DNA of 64,000 nt, taken from positions 372,001 through 436,000 of the forward strand of contig CBDCBW010000017.1 of assembly GCA_965214485.1 (NCBI GenBank). Direction: 5' to 3'. The notes beneath the pieces are model-generated. The model was not told where the DNA came from. It was given only the letters and a program-made list of their open reading frames with translations, and did no database searches. The position numbers and the translations under genes were made by a program. The stretch is from JANQRZ01 sp965214485 (GTDB lineage: Bacteria; Bacteroidota; Rhodothermia; Rhodothermales; JANQRZ01). Shown here piece after piece: positions 33,752 through 41,110 of the stretch (its first letter is position 1; every line of letters begins with the position of its first letter).

Positions 33752-34138
33752 ATGAAGAAGGAAGAGAAGTCGCTCACCTACTTCGTTCCCAATCCCATCT
33801 CTGGCCCACCCGGCCTCTCCACGCCGGAGGCCCGCGCGCGCTACGTCATCACCAATGAGATGCCAGCGGCTGAACGGGAGCAGATCGAGACCGCTTGCCG
33901 TGCGCTCGGCTGCACGCTTGAGGAGTGGATCGCGGCCAACGTCGCCGTGGCGCAAGAGCACGAGGAGGAATTGCGCGCGATGGTCGAGCGCTCGGATCGG
34001 GGCGAGGTGTCGCGGCTCTCGGTCCACGACTACATGGCCGGTCTCGTGGCGGAGCGGGTGAAGGCGAACCAAAGGGCGCGGGTGCCCATCATCGGTGAGA
34101 AGGGTAGCCATAATGAGGGAGGTGCTCGTGACGTGTAG
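33752..34138 (+). CDS. Cassette protein of unknown function, 3' end replaced by IS
   Basis: The 128-residue frame starts MKKEEKSLTYFVPNPISGPP and contains 'REQIETACRALGCTLEEWIA' and 'VSRLSVHDYMAGLVAERVKA'. No family is recognised. Its stop (GTGTAG) is formed by the terminal TGTAG of the IS481-type element that begins at 34134, so the native C-terminus has been lost or altered. The original cassette probably extended to the attC at 35715. Confidence 0.55.
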   Translation: MKKEEKSLTYFVPNPISGPPGLSTPEARARYVITNEMPAAEREQIETACRALGCTLEEWIAANVAVAQEHEEELRAMVERSDRGEVSRLSVHDYMAGLVAERVKANQRARVPIIGEKGSHNEGGARDV

Positions 34139-35413
34139 GAGCCGGTCAGTTCCTTTACAGTTTTGTCTGACCACATCGTTTACACCCCTCACGGCCGAAG
34201 CCTTAGCCCCGAGCGCTCGTCAAGCCGCGCCAACAGCCGGTCGTAGAAGTACAAGCTCCACACCCCGTCGGCGACTTCCTCGAGCCCGACCCACTCGTGC
34301 GCCAGCGCCTGACTGACGAAGAGCTGCTGCCGCTTCCACTTGATGTTGCCGCTCTTCGAGAGCCAGCGCACCTCGAAGTGGCCGGGGTACTCCGGCTTCG
34401 GGAGCACGTCGGGCATTGCGCGGGGCGAGGCCACGTAGAGTGAAGCGGGAGTCTCATAGCTGAGGGCCTCGTGCGGGCGCTCGTCGTTGAACTCCGTGCG
34501 CCAGCCGTCGAAGCGCACCTGCTGCCGTGCCATCTCACGCTCGGGTGGTCGTGCCGTCTCGGCCTTCAGGGTCTTGTGCATCCGCTCGTGGCGTCCGTTC
34601 TGTTGAGGCTGCCCTGGTGCGATCCGGTCGTGCCCGATTCCGAGCTTGAGCCCCCACACGTTCAGCCGACTCAGGCCGCAGAGCGCCTGCGTGGCGAACG
34701 GTACGCCGTTGTCGCTACGGATCGCCTCGGGCAGGCCGTACTTCTGGAACAGGCGCTCGAACTGATCCTTCGCGCCCTTCTGCTTGACCGATGGCAGGCC
34801 GGTGCAGCCGAGCACAAAGCGCGAGTGGGCGTCGCAGACCGTCAGCGGGTAGCAGTACACCCCGTCGCGGGTCTTGAACTGGCCTTTGAAGTCGGCCGTC
34901 CAGACCTCGTTGGGGGCCGTCGTCACCAGCGGGGCGGAGCCGGGGTGCTTCGGCACCCGGCGCTTGCGGCGCGTCTTCGTCAGCCCGTGGCGCTGGAGGA
35001 TGGCCGCTGCCGTAGACGGCGCAGGCCAGCGGACGCCCTCGTGCCGCCGGGCGAGGTAGGGCAGCAGCTTGCGTGCGCCCCAGGTGGGGTGCGCCCGCCG
35101 GGCCTCAATGAGCAGGCGCTCCGCCTCCGGGTCGGTCTTAGCGTGCTGGGTATGTCGGGCTCGGCTACGGTCGAGGAGCGCCTCGGTGCCACCTCAGCGT
35201 ATCGCTCGATCCACTTGTAGACGGTGGGCCGGGAGACCGAGAAGCGGTCGGCGAGTTCGGCGACAGAGTAGAGGCCGTCGAGGTGAGCGGCGACGAGGCG
35301 GGCGCGCTCCATAGGCGGGTCGGTAGTCTGGAAGGGCATGGCAACTCACGGAAGGGTGTCCGTGTAAACCATGTGCCTGGACTATTGTGTAAACCATCTG
35401 CCCGGTCTGTACC
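34134..35413 (-). mobile_element. IS481-type insertion sequence A (1280 bp)
   Basis: Ends TGTAGGAGCCGG (left) and CCGGTCTGTACC (right) match those of IS481-B at 39793-41101. Each end carries two tandem inner motifs (CATGGTTTACAC type). Left and right flanks do not match: the left flank is cassette DNA and the right flank is a remnant of IS481-B. So a deletion or recombination followed insertion. Confidence 0.75.
34189..35339 (-). pseudogene. IS481-type transposase, frameshifted
   Basis: The N-terminal helix-turn-helix 'LYSVAELADRFSVSRPTVYK' reads from the ATG at 35339. Near 35193 one base is missing: the frame should pass from 'RYAE' to 'GGTEALLDRSRARH' but shifts away. The integrase core resumes with 'PNEVWTADFKGQFKTRDGVY' (DDE first Asp), 'YGLPEAIRSDNGVPFATQAL' (second Asp) and 'FNDERPHEALSYETP' (Glu region), ending at 34189. 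The transposase is about 65% similar by eye to the copy at 39880. It is non-functional unless frameshifting restores it. Confidence 0.82.
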
Positions 35414-35619
35414 GTCTGCTCGGCCTGTTGGTGGCGGGCGTGGCTGCGGTCGGCGAGCGCCTCGGCTCCGCCGTCGCGGTAGCGGGCGATCCACTTGTTG
35501 GCGGTCTTGCGCGAGACGCCGAAGCGCCGGGCAAGCTCGGCGACGGAGTAGAGGCCCTCGCGGTGGAGGGCGACGAGGCGGGTTCGTTCGAGCATGGGAT
35601 CGGTGACGGTCCAGGGCAT
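35414..35619 (-). pseudogene. Truncated IS481-B transposase, N-terminal part
   Basis: Starting at ATG 35619 it encodes 'MPWTVTDPMLERTRLVALHR' and the helix-turn-helix 'YSVAELARRFGVSRKTANKW', identical to the copy at 39880, and breaks off after 'HQQAEQT' at the IS481-A junction. No catalytic domain remains. Confidence 0.8.
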
Positions 35620-35706
35620 GGCAACCTCGGAAGGTGGGAAGCCATGCAAGGTGAGTGTCACCCATCAGCCCGGTCAAAGGTGTAACCTATCAGCCCGGTC
35701 TGTACC
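35414..35706 (-). mobile_element. Remnant of IS481-B (5' end only)
   Basis: From 35706 down to 35414 the sequence equals the first ~293 bp of IS481-B at 39793, in reverse orientation, including the start of the transposase. It stops abruptly where IS481-A begins. IS481-A therefore landed in an older IS481-B copy whose remainder has been deleted. Confidence 0.8.
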
Positions 35707-35714
35707 TTGTTGAG

Positions 35715-35840
35715 GCATAACCCGCGGCTGCAGGCGGACGCAGGGCTTCACGGTCTTGCCTCGTTCCGGCTTCGGCGTCTACTTTCAACACGTTCCACCG
35801 TCGGCGTGGCCCTGCGCCGCTGAGCCGCAAACTGTTATGC
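35715..35840 (+). other. Integron attC site 3
   Basis: R'' GCATAAC (35715) and R' GTTATGC (35834-35840) enclose a body with GCTGCAGGCGGACGCAGGGC and GCCCTGCGCCGCTGAGCC arms. It ends the cassette disrupted by the IS481 elements. Confidence 0.85.
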
Positions 35841-35883
35841 AGCCATTCAAGGTTTGAGCCTCCCTCGCAAAGATCGAGTCCCC

Positions 35884-36288
35884 ATGTGGCAGATAGTAGC
35901 TGGGAAGCTACTCCAGGCAGTAGTTGCTTTCGGCCCTCTTCTTTGGCTCACACACAAGCCTGATGTGCTGAACCGCTATCTGATGGGTGCGCTAGTATTT
36001 CTCTGGCTGGCGTTCATGTTCTTTCTTATGCCCTCCGTGCTTTTTGACTGGAAAAGTGGACCGCTCGAACCTGTTCTGAACGCTGCGCAAATGGTGGGAT
36101 ACTCCGCAGTGCTAGTAGGCTTCAAAGTGGCAATTGCCCTCCCATTCCTAATCGGTGGCCTCATTGGCTTAGCGCTCGGCTGGGATTTTTTAACTGGCGC
36201 GGGCGTTGTTGTACCGCTTCTCATCGTGGGAGGTTTTATTCAGCGCATTCTTAAACGGTGGAAAGCATCTAGACGAGGGGCTGCATAA
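35884..36288 (+). CDS. Cassette-encoded membrane protein of unknown function
   Basis: The 134-residue protein starts MWQIVAGKLLQAVVAFGPLL and has four hydrophobic helices, the last (VVVPLLIVGGFIQRIL) followed by a basic tail KRWKASRRGAA. The stop codon TAA is part of the following GCATAAT arm. Codon use is clearly less GC-rich than in the core genes. No family is recognised. Confidence 0.65.
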   Translation: MWQIVAGKLLQAVVAFGPLLWLTHKPDVLNRYLMGALVFLWLAFMFFLMPSVLFDWKSGPLEPVLNAAQMVGYSAVLVGFKVAIALPFLIGGLIGLALGWDFLTGAGVVVPLLIVGGFIQRILKRWKASRRGAA

Positions 36289-36295
36289 TCATTGG

Positions 36296-37041
36296 GGGTC
36301 TTAGGAAGCAGAAGGTTCAGAGGGGACGCTCCCGAAGCATCTTCAGCAGCACCTTGTACAGATCATCGTGACGGTGGTTGAACCGGAACTCGCTCTCCTT
36401 CAGGTGCAGCAGGAAGGTACGGGCTGGCACCCCGTTGAACTGCGCCAGCCGACGCTTCGCATACGACCAGAAGCTCTCGATGCCGTTGATGTGGTTCGTC
36501 CCGAGTGCGTACTCCCGCTCATTGTGGCGAACCCGGTAGTGCTTCCCATAGCCGACATCAACAAGCCCATCGTAGGCCCGCCAGCCGTCGGTGTGAACGA
36601 TGGAGCCGGGTTCCACCTTCCCTCGGATGATGGCCTGGAGCGTCTTCTTAGTGCAGTTCGGGACGACCTCGGTGTAGATGCTTCCGCCGCGCTTGAGGAT
36701 GCCGAAGACGATGGTCTTACCCGAGGCTCCGCGTCCGGGCTTGCCTCGCACGCCACGCGGGCCGAAGAGCGACTCGTCGATCTCGAGCGTGCCATTGATG
36801 GGCGCGTCGAGTTCACAGGCTTCGAGCAGGCGGTGGCGCAGGCGGAGGTAGATCGCATTGACGGAGCGGACCGAGAGGCCGGTCAGACGTGCGGTATCGG
36901 ATGCGGTGAGGTCGAGGGCGAAGTAGCGGAGGAGTTGGCGAAACGTGCGCTCGGAGAGCTTCGCGTGTCGGTAGTAGCGATTAACTTGCGCCATGGCAGG
37001 AAGCTACGCAGCCGATCCAACTGCTCTGCTTCCTAAGGCCC
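36296..37041 (-). mobile_element. IS1595-family insertion sequence, copy 2 (746 bp)
   Basis: Same length, ends and transposase as the copy at 31555-32300. It is flanked by TCATTGG (36289-36295 and 37042-37048), whereas copy 1 is flanked by TCACTGG. The differing flanks show two independent insertions rather than one duplicated block. Confidence 0.87.
36317..36994 (-). CDS. IS1595-family (ISXO2-like) transposase, second copy
   Basis: The 225-residue protein is identical to the one at 31576. It has the same catalytic blocks 'LEIDESLFG', 'VHTDGWRAY' and 'NGIESFWSYAKRR'. Absence of any amino-acid change between copies indicates recent movement. Confidence 0.92.
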   Translation of the reverse strand: MAQVNRYYRHAKLSERTFRQLLRYFALDLTASDTARLTGLSVRSVNAIYLRLRHRLLEACELDAPINGTLEIDESLFGPRGVRGKPGRGASGKTIVFGILKRGGSIYTEVVPNCTKKTLQAIIRGKVEPGSIVHTDGWRAYDGLVDVGYGKHYRVRHNEREYALGTNHINGIESFWSYAKRRLAQFNGVPARTFLLHLKESEFRFNHRHDDLYKVLLKMLRERPL

Positions 37042-37094
37042 TCATTGGTTATGCAGCATGGCGGGTACGCTCGAAGCTGTCGTACAAGATTCCT

Positions 37095-37544
37095 ATGACT
37101 GATCCAGTTCTTATTGCAGTCATTGCGGCCATTGGAGGGCTGGTCAGTGGTGTAGTAACGAGCTTAGTGGCACCGTTTGTGAACTGGGGTTTGGAGAAGC
37201 GAAAGGAAAAGCAAGCAAACCGAAAGCAACTTCTCTTGGAAGTACGAGGAGACATACTGGCAGCATCCAAGAAGCACGATGAGTTTACGAAAGCGCTTGT
37301 CAAGGGTGAGATCGATTCGAAATCAGTATATCCAGAATCGATCACATACTACGATACCTTAAAAGAAAGTAAAGGCTTTCATGCCGTGAAGCCGTATTTG
37401 TCTCTATCCGCCGTCAAAGCTCTAGAAAGCGCCAGATTACTTGAGTTGAAGGACCGGGGCACAGAGCTAGGCTCCATGCCAATTCCTTATCAGCAATTGC
37501 TCGCTGATGTATCTCGCTTAGAGAGAGAATGGGGTTTGCTTTGA
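37095..37544 (+). CDS. Cassette-encoded membrane-anchored protein of unknown function
   Basis: The 149-residue protein has an N-terminal signal anchor (VLIAVIAAIGGLVSGVVTSL), a basic coiled segment 'NWGLEKRKEKQANRKQLLLE' and a helical cytoplasmic remainder. It resembles small one-helix proteins frequent in phages and cassette arrays, function unknown. GC content is clearly lower than in flanking core genes. The in-frame extension upstream into the IS end is not considered coding. Confidence 0.65.
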   Translation: MTDPVLIAVIAAIGGLVSGVVTSLVAPFVNWGLEKRKEKQANRKQLLLEVRGDILAASKKHDEFTKALVKGEIDSKSVYPESITYYDTLKESKGFHAVKPYLSLSAVKALESARLLELKDRGTELGSMPIPYQQLLADVSRLEREWGLL

Positions 37545-37554
37545 CAATTATGCT

Positions 37555-37678
37555 GCATAACCCGCGCTTGCAGACCGACCCAACGCGGCGGGTTTTGCGC
37601 TGCTCCGCCGGTGGTGTCTACTTTGCTCGCCCGACCGCCCCGCTTTCTGTTGGGCGGCTGAAGCGCCCTCTGTTAGCG
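37555..37678 (+). other. Integron attC site 4
   Basis: R'' GCATAAC (37555-37561) and R' GTTAGCG (37672-37678) enclose arms with GCTTGCAGACCGACCCAACGC and GTTGGGCGGCTGAAGCGC. R' differs from the other sites, and the next cassette ends with the matching CGCTAAC. Confidence 0.87.
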
Positions 37679-37748
37679 CGCCACTGCATCGGCGTTGGAT
37701 CGAACGGCGGAAGGCGGCGTTTCAGAGGAAAGCAACCGGTCCAGAACG

Positions 37749-37961
37749 ATGAACCTCGAACACGTCATCTCCCGCGATCCCGACATCGTCAGCGGCGCGC
37801 TCGTCTTCAAAGGCACGCGCGTTCCGGTCCAAACGCTGATCGACTATTTAAAGTCTGGTGAGACGCTTGACCGCTTCCTCGATGGATTCCCGACCGTGAC
37901 CCGAGAGCAGGCCGAGGCGTATCTCGAACTCACGTTGGGCGAAGCCGAGGCCCATGCCTGA
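37749..37961 (+). CDS. DUF433 antitoxin-like protein
   Basis: The 70-residue protein has 'VISRDPDIVSGALVFKGTRV' and 'VQTLIDYLKSGETLDRFLDG', the canonical DUF433 pattern (homeodomain-like fold), ending 'QAEAYLELTLGEAEA'. DUF433 proteins are commonly the antitoxin partner of DUF5615 PIN-like proteins; that partner follows with an 8-nt overlap. Confidence 0.88.
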   Translation: MNLEHVISRDPDIVSGALVFKGTRVPVQTLIDYLKSGETLDRFLDGFPTVTREQAEAYLELTLGEAEAHA

Positions 37962-38295
37962 GTCTGCTCTCCGCCGCGTGCTCCTTGACGAGAACGTAGA
38001 CCGCCAGCTTAAGCCGCTCTTCGACAATGACCTCAACGTGCTGACTGTCCAGGAGCGAGGGTGGGACGGGTTGAAGAACGGAGAACTGCTTCGTACCACT
38101 GCCGCTGAGTTCGACGTGTTTCTGACGATGGATCGTAACCTGCCGTACCAACAGAACCTGAAAGTACTCGACCTCGCCGTCGTTGTGATCCGCTCGGTCA
38201 GCAATGCGTTTGTAGAGGTGGCTCCGCTCATGCCGGAGGTGAACGCAGCTGTTCGTGTAGCGCAGCCCGGTGCCGCAACCGTCGTGGCGCGCTAA
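37954..38295 (+). CDS. DUF5615 PIN-like toxin
   Basis: The 113-residue protein begins 'SALRRVLLDENVDRQLKPLF', with the LLDEN acidic motif of DUF5615/Mut7-C-like PIN proteins. It has 'VQERGWDGLKNGELLRTTAA' and 'VFLTMDRNLPYQQNL', giving the second acidic cluster. It is likely an RNase toxin neutralised by the DUF433 protein. Its TAA stop lies in the attC R'' CGCTAAC. Confidence 0.87.
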   Translation: MPESALRRVLLDENVDRQLKPLFDNDLNVLTVQERGWDGLKNGELLRTTAAEFDVFLTMDRNLPYQQNLKVLDLAVVVIRSVSNAFVEVAPLMPEVNAAVRVAQPGAATVVAR

Positions 38296-38418
38296 CTCGC
38301 CGCTGCACGTCGACGCAGAGCGCGAGCGATCTTGGCTCGTCCGAACTTCGCCGCTTCCGTAGCTTCGTCCAACCGCCGTGCTGTTTGCCCTGCGCGGCTG
38401 AGCGTCCAACTGTTCTAC
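38290..38418 (+). other. Integron attC site 5
   Basis: R'' CGCTAAC (38290-38296) and R' GTTCTAC (38412-38418) enclose GCCGCTGCACGTCGACGCAGAGC and CCCTGCGCGGCTGAGCG arms. The R' GTTCTAC is answered by GTAGAAC at the end of the next cassette. Confidence 0.85.
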
Positions 38419-38482
38419 TGCCCTGAGAACACAGCGGCCGTATGAGACGTTGCTCTCTACGTCCCGCAGTCTAGAGCCAGCC

Positions 38483-38770
38483 ATGAGCGTGCAAGAACTC
38501 GAAGCCGCTGTCACCCAGTTGGAGCCCGACGAACTCGCCCGGTTCGCCGAGTGGTTCGAGAACTACCAAGCCGATGAGTGGGACCGCCAGTTCGAGTCCG
38601 ACGTTGCGGCTGGTCGGCTTGACGCGCTCGGCCGTCAGGCCGATGAAGACTTCGAGGCGGGTCGGACGACAGCACTTTGGACCACTTTGCCACGCCGTCT
38701 TTCTGGTCGGCATATCGCGCCCTGCCGGACGAGGTCCGAAGCGTCGCCGACAAGAACTTCGACCTGTTGA
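38483..38770 (+). CDS. Antitoxin of a RelE-type cassette, altered C-terminus
   Basis: The frame begins MSVQELEAAVTQLEPDELAR, with 'FAEWFENYQADEWDRQFESD' and 'GRLDALGRQADEDFEAGRTT', which matches small antitoxins paired with RelE-like toxins in other genomes. The family normally ends just after the 'FEAGRT' segment (about 38680). Here no stop occurs there, and the frame runs on through toxin sequence in another frame to 38770, so the tail after residue ~65 is probably not native. Confidence 0.65.
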   Translation: MSVQELEAAVTQLEPDELARFAEWFENYQADEWDRQFESDVAAGRLDALGRQADEDFEAGRTTALWTTLPRRLSGRHIAPCRTRSEASPTRTSTC

Positions 38771-38967
38771 AGGCCAACCCGCGCCACCCGTCGCTGTGAT
38801 TGAAGAAGGTCGGGGCGTTCTGGTCAGCCCGGGTCGGCAAGGGCTACCGAGCCGTGGCGCGCGACCGAGCCGTGGCGCGCGACCGAGCCGTGGCGCGCGA
38901 CCGAGCCGAAGGTCTGGTCTGGTCCTGGATCGGTCCTCACGACCAGTACGGCCGCTTGATAGGGTAA
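38677..38967 (+). pseudogene. RelE/ParE-like toxin, inactivated
   Basis: In the frame from TTG 38677 the translation 'DHFATPSFWSAYRALPDEVR' and 'FDLLKANPRHPSL' meets TGA at 38797-38799, where a CGA Arg codon would restore the frame. It then continues 'LKKVGAFWSARVGKGYRAVA' and ends 'LVWSWIGPHDQYGRLIG'. The catalytic-core region contains a three-fold 18-bp repeat (ARDRAV units) absent from normal RelE toxins. Two independent lesions suggest genuine decay of the toxin rather than a sequencing error. Confidence 0.75.
38846..38908 (+). repeat. 18-bp in-frame tandem repeat (3.5 copies)
   Basis: ACCGAGCCGTGGCGCGCG is repeated three times exactly plus a half copy within the toxin pseudogene. The repeat keeps the frame and expands the segment before the conserved 'LVWSWIG'. 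Confidence 0.9.
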
Positions 38968-38993
38968 GCACGGTGCCGGGGCAGTAGAACCCG

Positions 38994-39112
38994 CCGCTGC
39001 AGGCCGACGTGGGGCGTCAACGTTCTCGGCTCGTCCAGACGTTGGCGCTTCCGTAGCTTCGTATCCACATCTTGCCGTCTGCCCTTCGCGGGTGAGCGGC
39101 CGTCTGTTAGCT
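38994..39112 (+). other. Integron attC site 6
   Basis: R'' GTAGAAC (38994-39000) and R' GTTAGCT (39106-39112) enclose CCGCCGCTGCAGGCCGACGTGGGGC and CCCTTCGCGGGTGAGCGG arms. Confidence 0.83.
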
Positions 39113-39166
39113 GGCCTTCCGCACCGCTGGAACTGAATGGAAGCTGTGGTGTCGTATGTTGACACC

Positions 39167-39440
39167 ATGAGCCTCAACAGCAAGAAGCGCAAAAACGCTC
39201 CGGGCCGTCTTCGAGAACCCGATCCCTTCAGACGTGCCGTGGGTGGACGTCGAGAAGCTGTTCGCCGCGTTGGGCGCTGAGATCACCGAGGGTAGCGGCT
39301 CCCGCATCCGCGTCGCACTCGGCGGCGTCCGTGCCGTCTTCCACCGGCCGCATCCTCAGCGAGAAACAGACAAGGGAGCCTTGAAATCCGCCCGGCGCTT
39401 CTTGGCCGAGACAGGACACAGCCCAGACGACGACTCTTGA
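39167..39440 (+). pseudogene. hicA: HicA-type toxin gene, frameshifted in an A5 run
   Basis: ATG 39167 gives 'MSLNSKKRK', then the frame fails after AAAAA at 39191-39195. With one A removed it reads on 'TLRAVFENPIPSDVPWVDVE' and then 'KLFAALGAEITEGSGSRIRV' and 'VFHRPHPQRETDKGALKSAR', the HicA mRNA-interferase pattern including the catalytic His (F-H-R-P-H-P). The extra A could be a real inactivating slip, a phase-variable tract or a sequencing error. It is followed after 42 nt by hicB. Confidence 0.82.
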
Positions 39441-39482
39441 TCCTCCAATCGCACCCTACAGGTATCGAAACCCCGATCAACC

Positions 39483-39809
39483 ATGCTCAACTATAAGGGC
39501 TATACCGGGCACGTCGAGTTCGACGACGAGGCGGGCCTCTTCCACGGCGAGGTGCTCGACACCCGCGACGTGATCACGTTCCAGGGTCGGAGTGTTGACG
39601 AGATCGAGACGGCTTTCCGTGAGTCCGTAGATGACTACCTCGCATTCTGCGCTGAGCGGGAGGAGGAGCCGGACAAGCCGTTCTCGGGTCGGCTGATGCT
39701 TCGGCTTCCAAAGGACCTTCACCGTGAGGTGTTCGTCTGGGCCAAGCGTGAGGGGAAGAGCCTGAATCAGTTCGTGGTGGAGCGCCTCCGCCGGTACAGA
39801 CCGGGCTGA
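39483..39809 (+). CDS. hicB: HicB-family antitoxin, last residues encoded by IS
   Basis: The 108-residue protein has 'YKGYTGHVEFDDEAGLFHGE' and 'FQGRSVDEIETAFRESVDDY' (the HicB RNase-H-like fold) and a C-terminal ribbon-helix-helix-like tail 'GRLMLRLPKDLHREVFVWAK'. The final residues Y-R-P-G-stop come from the terminal bases of the IS481-B element inserted at 39793. Removing the IS restores ERLRQAS-stop, with the stop in attC R''. The antitoxin is therefore nearly intact while its toxin is frameshifted. Confidence 0.87.
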   Translation: MLNYKGYTGHVEFDDEAGLFHGEVLDTRDVITFQGRSVDEIETAFRESVDDYLAFCAEREEEPDKPFSGRLMLRLPKDLHREVFVWAKREGKSLNQFVVERLRRYRPG

Positions 39810-39879
39810 TAGGTTACACCTTTGACCGGGCTGATGGGTGACACTCACCTTGCATGGCTTCCCACCTTCCGAGGTTGCC

Positions 39880-41048
39880 ATGCCCTGGACCGTCACCGAT
39901 CCCATGCTCGAACGAACCCGCCTCGTCGCCCTCCACCGCGAGGGCCTCTACTCCGTCGCCGAGCTTGCCCGGCGCTTCGGCGTCTCGCGCAAGACCGCCA
40001 ACAAGTGGATCGCCCGCTACCGCGACGGCGGAGCCGAGGCGCTCGCCGACCGCAGCCACGCCCGCCACCAACAGGCCGAGCAGACCCCGCCGGAGGTCGA
40101 GGCGCTGATCGTGGAGGCGCGCGCGGCGCACCCGAGTTGGGGACCGCGCAAGCTGCTCCCGTACCTCGCGGGGCGCCATCCCGATGTGCGGCTCCCGGCT
40201 CGCTCGACAGCGGGGACCATCCTGGAGCGCCACGGCCTGACCGAGAAGCGGCGCAAGCGGCGTCCGCCGAAGCACCCCGGCTCGGTGCCCCTCGTCGCGG
40301 CAGAACCGAACGCCGTCTGGACGGCTGATTACAAGGGGCAGTTCAAGACCCGCGACGGCGTGTACTGCTACCCGCTGACGGTCTGCGACGCCCACAGCCG
40401 GTTCATCCTCTCGTGCCACGGGTTGCCGTCGGTGGCGCAGGTGGCCGCACGCGCGCAGTTCGAGCGGCTCTTCCACGAGTATGGGCTGCCCGAGGCCATC
40501 CGCTCCGACAACGGGACGCCGTTCGCCACGCAGGCCATCTGCGGGCTCTCGCAACTCAGCGTCTGGTGGATCAAGCTCGGCGTCGATCACCAGCGGATCG
40601 ATCCCGGTCAGCCACAGCCCGCCCGCCTCGGCGGGGCGGGAACGGATCGCACGAACGGATGCACAAAACGCTGAAGGCCGAGACGGCCCGGCCACCGGAG
40701 CAGGACATGCCCGCGCAGCAGGAGCGCTTCGACACCTGGCGGGCCGGGTTCAACGACGAGCGGCCTCACGAGGCCCTCGGCTACCGGACACCGTCCTCCG
40801 TCTACGCCCCCTCGCCACGACCGATGCCGGAGGTGGTGCCCGAGCCGGAGTACCCCGGCCACTTCGAGGTCCGCTTTCTCTCGAAGGACGGCAACATCCG
40901 CTTCAAGAAGCACCAGTTCTTCGTCTCGAAGGCGCTGGCCCACGAGTACCTGGGGCTGGAGGAAGTCGCCGACGGCGTGTGGAGCCTGCACTTCTACGAC
41001 CGGCTGCTGGCGCGCTTCGACGAGCGGGACTTCAAGCTGCGTGCGTAA
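39880..41048 (+). pseudogene. IS481-B transposase, interrupted by a 23-nt GC hairpin
   Basis: ATG 39880 encodes the helix-turn-helix 'YSVAELARRFGVSRKTANKW' and the core with 'AVWTADYKGQFKTRDGVYCY' and 'EYGLPEAIRSDNGTPFATQA'. After 'IDPGQPQ' the expected 'QNGSHERMHKTL' is displaced: 23 nt (40618-40640) stand in place of one codon, shifting the frame. The remainder 'FNDERPHEALGYRTP' to 'LLARFDERDFKLRA' reads in another frame to 41048. Only this lesion separates it from an intact ~380-residue transposase. Confidence 0.83.
40618..40640. repeat. 23-nt GC-rich palindromic insertion
   Basis: CCCGCCCGCCTCGGCGGGGCGGG is a near-perfect hairpin (CCCGCC.GCC / GGC.GGGCGGG) in place of a CAG codon of the transposase. 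Comparison with IS481-A, which reads 'GQPQQNGRHERMHKTL' here, defines it as an insertion. Confidence 0.8.
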
Positions 41049-41110
41049 ACTGTCACCCCTCAGCCCGGTCTGATCCGTCACCTATCAGCCCGGCCCCTAC
41101 ACGCCAGGCC

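Larger units (their letters stand above)
36283..37054 (+). other. attC position filled by IS1595 element (copy 2)
   Basis: GGCTGCATAAT at the left belongs to the preceding cassette (complementary to that cassette's start, TTATGCAGCC at 35835). GTTATGCAGC at the right begins the next cassette, which itself ends in GCTGCATAAC at 37552-37561. So both neighbours are complete cassettes, and the site between them consists only of TCATTGG-IS-TCATTGG. The arrangement is the same as at 31542-32313. Confidence 0.65.
39793..41101 (+). mobile_element. IS481-type insertion sequence B (1309 bp)
   Basis: Ends GGTACAGACCGGGCTGATAG and (reversed) TGTAGGGGCCGGGCTGATAG are imperfect inverted repeats. Each end carries a second inner copy of ACCGGGCTGAT(A/G)GGT. 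The element is flanked by CGCC (39789-39792 and 41102-41105), a 4-bp duplication. Excision in silico restores both hicB and the attC R''. Confidence 0.85.

Noticed and set aside
36993..37094. N-terminal extension of the cassette protein at 37095 into the IS end
   Set aside because: The extra 34 codons are IS terminal sequence and the core site; the protein-like part with its signal anchor starts at ATG 37095.
38846..38908. Regular repeats considered as a CRISPR array
   Set aside because: The 18-bp units are directly adjacent without spacers and lie in frame inside a toxin gene. The same reasoning excludes 59604-59678 and 60405-60452.
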